This document shows, piece after piece, positions 45,604-54,435 of a DNA stretch of 64,000 bases; positions within the stretch are counted from its first letter, which is position 1; each line of letters begins with the position of its first letter. This stretch comes from an uncultured Chloroflexus sp. (GTDB taxonomy: Bacteria; Chloroflexota; Chloroflexia; Chloroflexales; Chloroflexaceae), in the NCBI RefSeq assembly GCF_937951745.1, contig NZ_CALFBQ010000001.1, forward strand, positions 57,452-121,451. Reading direction: 5' to 3'. A program made the position numbers and the translations under genes. The notes below the pieces were generated by a model, which saw only the letters and a list, made by a program, of their open reading frames with translations, searched no databases and was not told the DNA's origin.

Positions 45604-45929
45604 GTGATGCCAGCGAACTAGAAAATTCGATCCGCAGCGCAGCGGCAAAAGTGGCTGCTTACGTGGCTGATGCGGCTGTAATGGAGGTCACGACGTCGTA
45701 AGTCGTGGTGGGGCCATTCGTCAGTGCTGAAACGCCGCTCCCGGCGGCCAAGACCATCATCCGGCTCGATGGCGATTGCGAAGCGACTGTGCCGATGCGG
45801 GAAGGGCCGGGTGGCATCCTAGAGGTTGACAGCAGGCTATTCGAGATTCATCAGGCCAATGTCGCCACTGCAACTGAATATCGCGCGCGGGTGTTGGGCG
45901 CGTTGATCGGCCTGTTGCAACGGCGCTGA
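45604..45929 (+). pseudogene. Remnant of a paralogue of the C25-like protein's C-terminal domain
   Basis: The frame reads IRSAAAKVAAYVADAAVMEVTTS, then TAA at 45699-45701, then VVVGPFVSAETPL, IIRLDGDCEATVPM and EIHQANVATATEYRARVLGALIGLLQRR. This matches, piece by piece, the C-terminal domain of the pseudogene ending at 44798 (AAHLEVETYVAEV, MSLDGDTQVPVPL, IHVSMVQQAQANRAEM). It is therefore a duplicated domain gene that carries a stop codon. No start with a ribosome site is clear. It is probably not expressed as full protein. Confidence 0.6.
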
Positions 45930-46082
45930 AACGGTGGGAATGGGGAATAGGAACGTAGGGAGTTGAAGCCGAATCCACGCATACCTGTCACCGTATCATC
46001 GTGGCGCTAGATGTTGGTATGCCTTACCTTGCGGTATGATGCAGGACGCTATTTTGTTGTTCATTGACACGGAATCAGCAGT

Positions 46083-46538
46083 ATGAACGATCACACATTC
46101 ATCCCGCCGCGGCTAGCTGAGATCGCGGCTGATTTCAGTGCAGCCAGTCGTGAAGAGAAACTAGAACTTCTGCTGGAATTTTCTGATCAACTGCCACCGT
46201 TGCCGCCCGAATTGCGTGATCACCGCGGGATGGAACAGGTGCATGAGTGCATGTCGCCGGTGTTTGTAATCGCGCAGCGTGACGGTGAGCGGATCGTCTA
46301 CCATATCGATGTGCCGCCGGAAGCACCGACGATCCGTGGCTTTGCCGCCATCTTGCGCGAGGGGATGAACGGCCTAACCCCCGCGCAGGCGTTAGCCGTG
46401 TCGAGCGATTTCATCCAGCAGATGGGATTGCATCAGGTGTTAAGCCCGCAGCGGTTGAACGGGATTGGTGCGCTGCTGGTCTATATGAAGCGGCAGGCCT
46501 TGCGCCTGCTAGAGCAAGAATCGGCAGGGACGGCTTAA
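46083..46538 (+). CDS. sufE: SufE-family cysteine desulfurase activator
   Basis: About 151 residues. The sulfur-accepting Cys is in VHECMSPVFVIAQ (residue about 57), at the position of the SufE QCQS site. PPRLAEIAADFSAASREEKLELLLEFSDQLPPLP at the N-terminus and RGFAAILREGMNGLTPAQALAV in the second half are typical. It takes persulfide sulfur from a SufS-type cysteine desulfurase for iron-sulfur cluster assembly in the cytosol. No suf genes neighbour it. The stop overlaps the end of a small convergent gene. Confidence 0.93.
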   Translation: MNDHTFIPPRLAEIAADFSAASREEKLELLLEFSDQLPPLPPELRDHRGMEQVHECMSPVFVIAQRDGERIVYHIDVPPEAPTIRGFAAILREGMNGLTPAQALAVSSDFIQQMGLHQVLSPQRLNGIGALLVYMKRQALRLLEQESAGTA

Positions 46539-46735
46539 ACGCGGGCGTTGCGCAGGGCTTGGGCAATGGTGTTGAAGACCACCGCCGGCCGGCGACCATC
46601 GGCAATGCCAAGCCGGTAGAGCAATGCGCGGCGGTAGACGTGCGGTGAGTCATGCACGAGCCGGCAGCGCCGCCGGCGCCCTTGGCAGGTTGGGGGAGCA
46701 GTAGTCGGTTCAGAACCAAACAGCCGGATAATCAT
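46535..46735 (-). CDS. Small basic protein, hypothetical
   Basis: About 66 residues with GGAG eight bases before the ATG. The sequence is basic and Arg-rich (CQGRRRRCRLVHDSPHVYRRALLYRL) with one Cys pair, without membrane segments. It is tail-to-tail with sufE, sharing four bases, so it is not a simple antisense shadow over most of its length. No family is recognised. It may be a real small gene or a chance frame; the codon use looks plausible. Confidence 0.4.
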   Translation of the reverse strand: MIIRLFGSEPTTAPPTCQGRRRRCRLVHDSPHVYRRALLYRLGIADGRRPAVVFNTIAQALRNARV

Positions 46736-46979
46736 TTGAGGTCTCCACCATTTGTGCTATTGCTCACAATCCTACTATAGAGGTTGTACTCCGTTCCGTC
46801 AAGCTGACAAACGATGGCATTTCCTTTACAAAAGCTGTGATCATGCTGAACAATTAATAAGAGCCGCTCCTGTCGTTGCAGCGGATGCAAACATTTCATA
46901 CTAGCCCACTCTGTGTTCCGTTGCACCCGCTGGAGTGCAGGATACATCCACCTTTATTCAAGCGAAACAAGGAGGTTTC

Positions 46980-48449
46980 ATGCCAGCAATGCTCATTAAC
47001 GGTCAATGGCAGGCAGCAGCACAAGGCGAAGTCTTTCCGGTGCATAACCCGGCCACCGAAGAGGTGATCGAGTACGTACCGCGGGCAACGGTTGCTGATG
47101 CCGAACAGGCGATGATTGCTGCTGAACGGGCGTTTCGTGAGTGGCGGCGCGCGACGGCGCATGACAAGGCCCATGCCCTGCACGAGATTGCTCACAAGAT
47201 GCGGGTGCATGCCGAAGAGCTGGCGACGTTGTTGACACTGGAGGGTGGCAAGCCGCTGGTCGAAAACCGCGATGAGATTGGCTGGTGCGCAGCCTGTTTT
47301 GACTATTACGCCGAGTTGCAGCGCAACACGCGCGGGCGGGTGATTCCGTCGGTTGAGCCGACCCAACTGGCGATGGTGTTGAAGGAGCCGTATGGGGTGG
47401 TGGCGGCGATTGTGCCGTGGAACTATCCATTGTTGCTGATGTCGTGGAAGGTGGCGCCAGCGCTGGCTGCCGGCAATACGGTCGTGCTCAAGCCAAGTGA
47501 GATGACGCCGCTGGCGACGTTGCGCTTCGCCGAATTATGCTGTGATCACCTGCCTCCCGGCGTGCTCAACATTCTGACCGGTTTTGGTGATGTGGGCCGC
47601 GAGCTGGTGGTCAGCCCGCGTACCCAGATGATCGCGTTCACCGGCAGTTTTGCCACCGGGCGCGAGATCGCCCGGCTGGCCGCCGAGCGGGTCAAGAAGA
47701 CGCACCTCGAATTGGGCGGCAAAGATGCGTTTATCGTCGCCGAAGACGCCGATCTCGACGTGGCGGTGCCCGGGGTGGCATGGGCGGCGCTGCTTAATGC
47801 CGGCCAAGTCTGCACCAGCACCGAGCGGGTCTATGTGCATGAGTCGATAGCTCGCCCCTTCACCGAGCGGCTGGTGGAGTTTGTACGCTCGTTGCGGTTG
47901 GGACCGGGGATGGATCCTGACACCGACATCGGCCCGCTGATCGGCGAGAAATACCGCGCCAAGGTTGAGGATCACGTCGAAGAGGCACGGGCGCGCGGCG
48001 CGACCATCTTGACCGGCGGAAGACGGCCGCCGCAATTCAGTCGCGGCTTCTTCTACGAACCGACCGTGCTCACCAACGTTGATCACAGCTTCCGCATTAT
48101 GCGTGAAGAGACCTTTGGCCCGACGATTCCCATCATGACCTACCGCACCTTTGACGAGGCGATTGAGCTGGTCAATGATTGCGATTACGGGTTAGGGGCC
48201 AATCTCTATACCAACGATCCGCGCAAGGTCAAGCAGTATTACGAAGAGGTCAAGGCCGGCACCTGCTGGGTCAACGATCCCCTGACCGACAACGATGCCG
48301 GGCCGTTTGGCGGGATGAAGTTTAGCGGCGGTGCACGCGAGTTGGGTGAAGAGGGGTTGGAAGAATTTCTGGAGACCAAGCACGTCCATTGGGATTTCAC
48401 CATGGCGCGTAAGCCGTGGTGGTATCCGTATGGCCGCCAATCATCGTAA
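46980..48449 (+). CDS. NAD(P)-dependent aldehyde dehydrogenase, betaine-aldehyde-dehydrogenase-like
   Basis: About 489 residues, with AAGGAGG four to five bases before the ATG at 46980. The family marks are PWNYPLLLMSWKVAPALAAGNTVVLKPSE (cofactor binding, Lys), FTGSFATGREI, catalytic Glu in LELGGKD, catalytic Cys in NAGQVCTSTER, and EETFGPTIPI. FSGGARELGEEGLEEFLETKHVHWDF at the end is like BADH/GbsA-type enzymes. It should oxidise an aldehyde to its carboxylic acid in the cytosol; betaine aldehyde or an aminoaldehyde are candidates. The gene stands alone, followed by hairpin repeats. Confidence 0.93.
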   Translation: MPAMLINGQWQAAAQGEVFPVHNPATEEVIEYVPRATVADAEQAMIAAERAFREWRRATAHDKAHALHEIAHKMRVHAEELATLLTLEGGKPLVENRDEIGWCAACFDYYAELQRNTRGRVIPSVEPTQLAMVLKEPYGVVAAIVPWNYPLLLMSWKVAPALAAGNTVVLKPSEMTPLATLRFAELCCDHLPPGVLNILTGFGDVGRELVVSPRTQMIAFTGSFATGREIARLAAERVKKTHLELGGKDAFIVAEDADLDVAVPGVAWAALLNAGQVCTSTERVYVHESIARPFTERLVEFVRSLRLGPGMDPDTDIGPLIGEKYRAKVEDHVEEARARGATILTGGRRPPQFSRGFFYEPTVLTNVDHSFRIMREETFGPTIPIMTYRTFDEAIELVNDCDYGLGANLYTNDPRKVKQYYEEVKAGTCWVNDPLTDNDAGPFGGMKFSGGARELGEEGLEEFLETKHVHWDFTMARKPWWYPYGRQSS

Positions 48450-48467
48450 ATCGCCAACCATACTCGT

Positions 48468-48713
48468 AGAGTCGCACGGCTGTGCGACTCCAACTATGTC
48501 ATCACAGTACATGATGTATCGTACCGCTAGGCGGTTCGCACCAAACCGTGCCGGCAGGGTCTTTAGGCCGGCTGTGCGGTTCCCACCATGCCACAACAAC
48601 GCATAATGTAGGTAGTGCCGTGGGGCTTGCATCATACCGTGCCTCGGCAGGGAGTCGCACGGTCGTGCGGCTCCCACCGTGCTATAACAACGCATAATGT
48701 AGGTGTTGCCGTG
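48468..48713. repeat. Cluster of hairpins and two 49-bp direct repeats
   Basis: A perfect hairpin GAGTCGCAC-GGCT-GTGCGACTC at 48469-48490 follows the aldehyde dehydrogenase. Two 49-bp repeats, at 48574-48622 and 48665-48713 (six mismatches), both contain CAACGCATAATGTAGGT. A related hairpin of the same family, GGGAGTCGCAC...GTGCGGCTCCC, precedes the second copy. The cluster fills the gap to the MBL gene and could act as terminator or as a mobile repeat family. Confidence 0.75.
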
Positions 48714-48778
48714 CGGCTCCGGCCATGCCGTGCTGCATGAAGGTAACGCCACAAATCAGTGTGGCGCTGACCATGGTT

Positions 48779-48806
48779 TTGCGTTCGCCGTTGCTGTGCA
48801 TATAAT
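48779..48806 (+). promoter_or_regulatory. Promoter candidate for the MBL hydrolase gene
   Basis: TTGCGT (48779-48784), a 16-base spacer and TATAAT (48801-48806). Transcription would begin near 48813, about 38 bases before the ATG at 48851. Confidence 0.55.
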
Positions 48807-48850
48807 ACAAAAAATCCAATTTTGTACCAGAAAGGTGTTGTCCAAACCGT

Positions 48851-49768
48851 ATGGATGTCTACCCCACCCCACCCGATGTTGCTCTGATCGATATCTACCA
48901 TCTTGGTCGTCCACACGTGATCGGTACCTTCCTACTGCTCGGTGATGAGCCAGCGCTGGTCGATCCGGGGCCGGCCAGCACGTTGCCGGCGCTGAAGGCT
49001 GGTCTTGATGCGCAGGGTCTCACCGTAGCCGATTTGCGGGCCGTGGTGTTGTCGCACATTCACCTCGACCATGCGGGGGCGACCGGGCTATTGGTGGCTG
49101 AAAATCCGCATCTGGTCGTACACGTTCACGAGCGTGGCGCGCCGCATCTGATCGATCCGTCACGTCTGCTCAATAGCGCGGGCCAACTGTACGGTGATCG
49201 GATGGGGGCATTGTGGGGCGATGTGCGGCCGGTTGCGCCGGAACGCATCCGGGTCTATACCGGCGGCGAGACGTTGCGGCTCAATGGTCATACCTTGCGC
49301 GCCTTTGACGCTCCCGGCCATGCCAAGCACCATCTGGTTTGGTTTGATGAGTCAAATGGGGTAGCGTTTGTGGGTGATAATACCGGCGTGCGCTTGCCCG
49401 GCGTGCGCATGACCCGTCCGGCAACGCCGCCGCCCGATGTCGATCTAGAAGCGTGGGGACGTACCCACGATCTGATCGAGCGGCTGCACCCGCAATGGTT
49501 GTGCCTGACCCACTTCGGCGCGTATGACGATGTGGCGTTTCATTTGGCCGATGCCCGCTTGCGGTTGCGGCAGTGGGCCGAGATCGTGCGGCAGAGCCTG
49601 CTGGCCGGGCATGACGAAGCGACTGGTGTTGCGGTGCTTGAGGCGGCGCTGGCTAACGAAGCAGCCACCCTCTCGCCGGCTGAACAGGCGGCAATCGTGC
49701 AGCAGACCGGCCCGCTCACCCTGAGTTGGCGCGGCCTAGCGCGTTACTGGCAGAAGCTAGGGGGATGA
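48851..49768 (+). CDS. MBL-fold metallo-hydrolase
   Basis: About 305 residues. The metal-binding signature is VLSHIHLDHAGA (HxHxDH), with a further His in DAPGHAKHHLVWF, Asp in FVGDNTGVR, and His in LTHFGAYDD. The N-terminal part starts DIYHLGRPHVIGTFLLLGDEPALVDPGPA as in glyoxalase-II-like/lactonase members. The C-terminal 70 residues are helical. It should hydrolyse an ester, thioester or lactone with two zinc or iron ions, in the cytosol. The substrate is not readable. The gene is alone, with a promoter just upstream. Confidence 0.9.
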   Translation: MDVYPTPPDVALIDIYHLGRPHVIGTFLLLGDEPALVDPGPASTLPALKAGLDAQGLTVADLRAVVLSHIHLDHAGATGLLVAENPHLVVHVHERGAPHLIDPSRLLNSAGQLYGDRMGALWGDVRPVAPERIRVYTGGETLRLNGHTLRAFDAPGHAKHHLVWFDESNGVAFVGDNTGVRLPGVRMTRPATPPPDVDLEAWGRTHDLIERLHPQWLCLTHFGAYDDVAFHLADARLRLRQWAEIVRQSLLAGHDEATGVAVLEAALANEAATLSPAEQAAIVQQTGPLTLSWRGLARYWQKLGG

Positions 49769-49787
49769 GAGGCGGGATAAGAATAAT

Positions 49788-49861
49788 AATAGGACACGAA
49801 TTTGCACGGATCCGAACAACCGTCAGAATCCGTCTGATTCGGTATTAATCCGTGTCCTATT
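49788..49861. terminator. Inverted repeat between convergent genes
   Basis: Eleven-base perfect arms (AATAGGACACG at 49788-49798 and CGTGTCCTATT at 49851-49861) enclose a 52-base stretch with further partial pairing. It lies between the MBL gene end (49768) and the M20 gene end (49873), so it may end both transcripts. Confidence 0.5.
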
Positions 49862-49872
49862 TCCACCACTCT

Positions 49873-51063
49873 CTACAACGTCACCTTGCCGCGCAAGAAG
49901 CGCAGGGCCGTTTCAGCCAAGATCGCCGTGCCCACCGGCAGCGCGCGCTCGTCAATGTCGAAGATAGGCGTATGGTGGGCGCGCATAATACCATCATCAA
50001 TGGCAGCGCCGAGCATCAGCATCGCGCCGGGAGCCTTCTTGGTCATATAGGCAAAATCCTCGGCTCCCATACCGGTGCGCGAACGGTCAATGGCGTCAGG
50101 GCCGAGCAACTCACCGGCCACATCGCTCATCCATTCCGCCACCCGTTCGTCATTCCAGCCGGCGGGGTAGCCACGAGTAATCTTGACCTCGGCGCTGCCG
50201 CCAAAGGCTTCCGCCACGGCAAAGGCCCGCTCGACCTCGCGGGCGAGTTTGGCCCGTACCTCCTCGCTGAAGCTGCGCAACGTGCCTTGAACAAAGATCT
50301 CGCTGGGGATGACGTTGGAGGCATGACCGCCGCGCACCGTGCCTACACTCAGGATCGCCGGTTCCATCGGATTGATCAGACGGGCGCGGATGCCGAAGAG
50401 TGCATTAAGCACATGCGACAACATAAAGACTGGGTCGGTGCCAAGATGCGGGTAGGCGCCGTGGCCGCCGGTGCCGCGGATGTAGCCCTTGAAATCGTCC
50501 ACCGCGGCTGATGTCCAGCCGCCGCGGATCGTGACCTGCCCCAGCGGCAGGGTCGAATCGACGTGGAGGGCGATCACGGCATCAACCCCATCGAGCGCAC
50601 CCTCTTCGACCATGCGCAGACCGCCACTCTTGGCCTCGTCATCCCACCCCTCTTCGGAAGGCTGGAAGAGGAAACGCACCTTCCCGCGCAGGTTCTCGGC
50701 GGCGAACCGCTCGCGCAAGAGGTGGGCGGCGCCGAGCAGCATCGCGGTATGGGCATCGTGACCGCAGGCATGCATGACGCCGGGGTTGGTCGAGGCATAT
50801 TCGACCTGATTTTCTTCGAGAATGGGCAACGCATCCATATCGGCCCGGATCGCGATCACTGGCCCGTCGCCATCGCCAAGCTCACCGACCACGCCAGTCT
50901 TGGCTACGCCGGTTGTCACCTTGATGCCGCCGATCTCGTGCAAGGTGTCAGCAACGAGCGCCGCAGTGCGGTGCTCTTGAAAACCGAGTTCGGGGTGAGC
51001 GTGAATGTCGCGGCGAATACGGACAATTTCAGCGGCCAGCGCGCGAGCGCGTTCGAGCATCAT
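49873..51063 (-). CDS. M20 family amidohydrolase (hippurate/IAA-amino-acid-hydrolase type)
   Basis: About 396 residues, with AAGGAG before the ATG at 51063. Zinc ligands are recognisable in MHACGHDAHTAMLLGAA (Cys/His/Asp) and QPSEEGWDDE, and a late His in RAHHTPIFDID. RRDIHAHPELGFQEHRT is the typical N-terminus of M20D enzymes. A dimerisation domain (about 180-290) is inserted as usual. It should cleave N-acyl amino acids or similar amides in the cytosol. It converges with the MBL gene across an inverted repeat. Confidence 0.92.
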   Translation of the reverse strand: MMLERARALAAEIVRIRRDIHAHPELGFQEHRTAALVADTLHEIGGIKVTTGVAKTGVVGELGDGDGPVIAIRADMDALPILEENQVEYASTNPGVMHACGHDAHTAMLLGAAHLLRERFAAENLRGKVRFLFQPSEEGWDDEAKSGGLRMVEEGALDGVDAVIALHVDSTLPLGQVTIRGGWTSAAVDDFKGYIRGTGGHGAYPHLGTDPVFMLSHVLNALFGIRARLINPMEPAILSVGTVRGGHASNVIPSEIFVQGTLRSFSEEVRAKLAREVERAFAVAEAFGGSAEVKITRGYPAGWNDERVAEWMSDVAGELLGPDAIDRSRTGMGAEDFAYMTKKAPGAMLMLGAAIDDGIMRAHHTPIFDIDERALPVGTAILAETALRFLRGKVTL

Positions 51064-51170
51064 AGCTCTCTCCTTAGTTTATTACTCAACACGAGCGATC
51101 CTCGTGCATCCTCCCGAATCCATAGCAACAGCGGTAACAACGCGCGTCCCGCCGGTCGTCCAAACAATGG

Positions 51171-52700
51171 TCACCCGATGCGCTGTGTGCGCGGACGGGC
51201 TTTTTCTGGCCGGCTCAGTGCGTAGACGATACCGTCTTGCAGGGATGCCATGGTGCGGATATGGCTGAGATCTAACCCCAAACCGACGATGGTCTGCGCG
51301 ACTTCAGGGCGGATCCCGGTAAGCAACACTTCTGCGCCAAGCAAACGCACCGCTTGCGCCGAGCGCAGGAGGACATTGGCGACTTGGGTATCAACCACTG
51401 GCACGCCGGTGACATCGAGAATAACAATGTGGGCACCGGTTGTATTTACCCCTTCAAGGAGTGTCTCAATGATTTGCTGAGCGCGCATACTGTCGATACT
51501 GCCGATCAGCGGCATCGCAATCACCCCCTGACTGATCGGCACGATCGGCGTGCTCAATTCGCGCAGGGCGGCTTGTTGGGCGGCAATGATCCGCTCGTTC
51601 AGCACTTGCCGCTCTTCGGCGGCCTGCTGCTCAGCAGTCACATCACTGATAAACCCCTCTATAGCTAACAACCGGCCCTGATCGTCGAATACTCCAGAGC
51701 CACGCTCCCACAACCAGCGAATGTCCCCATTGGCGTCACGAATACGGTACGTTACTTCATACTGCCGTTGCTGCGCCAAAGCAGAATGGATACTTTCACG
51801 AACTGCCTCGCGATCGTCGGCAACTATCAAGTCAGGAAAGCGACGCCGAGGTCGTTGCTGATCGGTCTCAATGAAATCGTTTGCCGGATAGCCGGTGACG
51901 TTGATTGTCCCTTCACTGAGAAACTCAGCAATCCAGCGCTGCTCTGCTTTTTTCACTCGATAGGCAATGCCGGGCAAATTGCGGATCAAGCTATCGAGCC
52001 GGCGCTGGCTTTCGCGCAATGCCTCTTCAGCACGGATCTGATCGGTAATGTCTTCGGTTTGCGACAACCAACCGGCGACCCGGCCATCAGGATGGTAGAG
52101 GACGGCGTTGTACCACTGGCAGATGATAATCCGGCCATCTTTGGTGATATTGGCGTTCCGGCTATTAGCGGCTTGCCCGCTCAGCAGCGCGTTCACAATT
52201 CCTTCAACATGCTCACGGGCAAGGTTGGGCACGAGTAGTTCAATCGCATTCTTGCCAATCGCCTCGGCGGCGCTCCAGCCAAAAATACGCTCGGCAGCCG
52301 GGTTCCAGCGGGTAATGATGCCATATTCGTTGGCTTCGAGCGTCGCTAATGGCGAGGTACGAAAGCTCTGCTCAAGGCGCTGGTTGAGCATGTGTTCGCG
52401 CCGTAGTAATGCTTCCTCTTCGGCGATCAAAATTTGCTGTGCGGCTGCAATCATATCAGCGATGGGACTAGCAGCGGCGGGTTGATCGCTCAGTAGTTTA
52501 GTTGCTTGCCGACGGGTGGCGTCGAGCCGCTGAAAACCGGTTGCAATTGAGCCTTCACTTCTAATCACGGCGAGCAAATGCGAGGGGTCGTTCGTGCTGA
52601 GCGCGTCAGCTAACGCGACAAGGAGGGGGCGGTCAGGCGAAGGCACGTGGGGGCACCAAGCGCGCAGTGCGTCGGCTATAGCAAGATGGTCAGCAATCAT
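51171..52700 (-). CDS. PAS-PAS-STAS protein (RsbR-like stressosome-type regulator)
   Basis: About 509 residues from the ATG at 52700. Residues 1-110 are helical. Two PAS domains follow, at about 115-245 (TSPLATLEANEYGIITRWNPAAERIFGWSAAEAIGK) and 250-375 (with a PAC-like QYEVTYRIRDANGDIRWLWERG). The C-terminal STAS domain (about 395-505) begins ELSTPIVPISQGVIAMPLIG and has the DVTGVPVVDTQVA and GIRPEVAQTI loops, where RsbR proteins carry the two phosphorylatable Thr residues. It should link ligand, redox or light sensing to partner switching. No RsbS/RsbT neighbours are present; the PP2C operon is 32 kb away. Confidence 0.9.
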   Translation of the reverse strand: MIADHLAIADALRAWCPHVPSPDRPLLVALADALSTNDPSHLLAVIRSEGSIATGFQRLDATRRQATKLLSDQPAAASPIADMIAAAQQILIAEEEALLRREHMLNQRLEQSFRTSPLATLEANEYGIITRWNPAAERIFGWSAAEAIGKNAIELLVPNLAREHVEGIVNALLSGQAANSRNANITKDGRIIICQWYNAVLYHPDGRVAGWLSQTEDITDQIRAEEALRESQRRLDSLIRNLPGIAYRVKKAEQRWIAEFLSEGTINVTGYPANDFIETDQQRPRRRFPDLIVADDREAVRESIHSALAQQRQYEVTYRIRDANGDIRWLWERGSGVFDDQGRLLAIEGFISDVTAEQQAAEERQVLNERIIAAQQAALRELSTPIVPISQGVIAMPLIGSIDSMRAQQIIETLLEGVNTTGAHIVILDVTGVPVVDTQVANVLLRSAQAVRLLGAEVLLTGIRPEVAQTIVGLGLDLSHIRTMASLQDGIVYALSRPEKARPRTQRIG

Positions 52701-52979
52701 ACCAGCGGTTCCTAATACCCAAAGAGGCAAGGGTGGCTAGTTTTGCTAAGTATAACACATGATAGCTATATAGATGATTGAGCAAATACTGATCGAAACA
52801 TTGCGAGTTGATGGCAGATCGAGGCAATTATGATGGGTATGGCAAAGAGATCCCGCCTAGTTTGTTGAGCTTGATGAGGGCAGGATATGCTACGTTACAG
52901 GCTGCAGTAAATAATGATAGAGTGCGACAGCTAGATTGCCGCACTCGGTGAACCCAAGGTCTTGTTGCCAGACAAGCGG

Positions 52980-53732
52980 TTACTCAGCCTTGCGGCGCAC
53001 GAACCAGACTCCGGCGGCAATGAGGATCAGAATAGCCAAGACCATCACGACCGGCAGCGATGGTGGGCTGGGCGGTTGGGTTGGGGGCGGTGCTTGGCGT
53101 TGCGCATCTGGCGGCGGGCCAGCGTTACCTCCCGCTCCCGGCGCAATCCCGTCTGCGCCGCCTCCCTGCAAGGACTGTTGCATCACCGTCGATTCTTTTT
53201 CGGTAGTGGGCTCGCTAGCTAGGATGGCAGCCGTCTCTTCAGTAGCTTGCCCGTTGCGTTCATTCATAGCGCTAGCCGCTGCGGGCGCTGCCGCCGCTTC
53301 GGTTTGGTCGATCCTTGCGGAATCCATTGCAGCCGGTGCCGTTTCCGGAGCCATCATCACCTGTGGTTGGTCGGGAGGGGAGGCGCCACTGTTGAGGCGC
53401 AGCACTTGCCAACCAATGAGCATGACCAGCGCCAGCGCGGCCAACCCGCTGAGCGGTTGCAACCAGCTCGGCCAAGCAAACCGGCGCGGTCGCATGCCGG
53501 CCATGTCTGGGGTGAGCGTAAATGACCGAGGTGGCGTGACCCATGGCTGTTCACGCAAGAGATCGCGGGTCGCGCGTAGTTCAGCCAGTTCGCGGCGTAG
53601 CCGCGGCTCACTCGCCAGACGTTGCTCAAGCGCAGTGCGGTCGGCGGGGGCTAATTCGTTATCTAGATAAGCCGAGAGCAATTCAAGATCGCGCTCTGGC
53701 AATTCTGATTGAGGGGCTGGCGACGTTGTCAT
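52980..53732 (-). CDS. Anti-sigma factor, single membrane pass
   Basis: About 250 residues. The N-terminal 60 residues (LELLSAYLDNELAPADRTALEQRLASEPRLRRELAELRA) form the anti-sigma helical domain; the usual HxxxCxxC zinc motif is not seen. A membrane helix lies at about 90-112 (LSGLAALALVMLIGWQVL), followed by a Pro/Ala/Gln-rich extracytoplasmic linker and a second helix at the C-terminus (VVMVLAILILIAAGVWFV). It is encoded 29 bases after the ECF sigma factor and should sequester it at the membrane until a signal releases it. Confidence 0.87.
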   Translation of the reverse strand: MTTSPAPQSELPERDLELLSAYLDNELAPADRTALEQRLASEPRLRRELAELRATRDLLREQPWVTPPRSFTLTPDMAGMRPRRFAWPSWLQPLSGLAALALVMLIGWQVLRLNSGASPPDQPQVMMAPETAPAAMDSARIDQTEAAAAPAAASAMNERNGQATEETAAILASEPTTEKESTVMQQSLQGGGADGIAPGAGGNAGPPPDAQRQAPPPTQPPSPPSLPVVMVLAILILIAAGVWFVRRKAE

Positions 53733-53761
53733 CGATTTCTCATTCGGCTATCAGCCGGGTG

Positions 53762-54373
53762 TCACTTTGGTGTATTTGACTCATCATCTAGACGAAATTT
53801 TGCTGGCAAGAGTTCCCCTGCGCGCAAGATATCGCGCAGTTTGGCTCGTGCCCGGCTCAACCGCGATTTCACCGTGCCCAATTGCACCCCGGTAATCTGC
53901 GCAATCTCCTCATAGGCTAACCCCTGAATATCGCTCAGGATAATGACAATGCGCTGGTCTTCTGGGAGTTCGGCTAACCCTTGTTGGATGGCAGCGCTCA
54001 ATTCTTGCCGTACCACCATATCATCGAGGCTCTCACCCGGATCGGGCGCCTCGGTGCGGGTGTTGTCATCTTCGTTATTTGTGCTATCAAGCGAAACTGC
54101 TGGTCGCCGTTTGCGCGCGCGCAGTGCGTCGTAGCAGGCGTTCGTGGCAATCCGCAATAGCCATGCTTTGAACACGCCGCCGCGAAAGCTGCGCACATTG
54201 CGAAAAGCGGCAATAAAAGCGTCTTGGGTGGCATCGGCGGCTGCATCGGCATCACCCAACATGCGATAGCAGAGGTTGTAGATGCGCGTCTCGTACAGCC
54301 GCACAATCTGGTTAAATGCATCGAGGTCGCCCGCTTGCGCCGCGCTGATTAGGCGTTGTTCTTCGTTTGCCAT
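53762..54373 (-). CDS. ECF-family RNA polymerase sigma factor
   Basis: About 203 residues. Region 2 spans about 10-85 (DAFNQIVRLYETRIYNLCYRMLGD, then DATQDAFIAAFRNVRSF) and region 4 about 130-185 (LPEDQRIVIILSDIQGLAYEEIAQITGVQLGTVKSRLSRARAKLRDIL). The acidic linker between them is long (NNEDDNTRTEAPDPGES). It should direct RNA polymerase to stress promoters and is controlled by the anti-sigma factor encoded next. Its own promoter (TTTGCA-16-TATAAT) lies within the end of the upstream gene. This gene pair is the obvious transcription output unit of the window. Confidence 0.95.
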   Translation of the reverse strand: MANEEQRLISAAQAGDLDAFNQIVRLYETRIYNLCYRMLGDADAAADATQDAFIAAFRNVRSFRGGVFKAWLLRIATNACYDALRARKRRPAVSLDSTNNEDDNTRTEAPDPGESLDDMVVRQELSAAIQQGLAELPEDQRIVIILSDIQGLAYEEIAQITGVQLGTVKSRLSRARAKLRDILRAGELLPAKFRLDDESNTPK

Positions 54374-54407
54374 GCAATCGCTCGTCTCCCGTGCCAGCCT
54401 GCGCTCT

Positions 54408-54435
54408 ATTATACCGTTTCGGTAACCGTTGCAAA
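54408..54435 (-). promoter_or_regulatory. Promoter of the ECF sigma operon
   Basis: Minus-strand TTTGCA, 16-base spacer, TATAAT. Transcription would begin near 54401, about 28 bases before the sigma ATG. The element overlaps the 3' end of the RibD-C gene. Confidence 0.5.
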
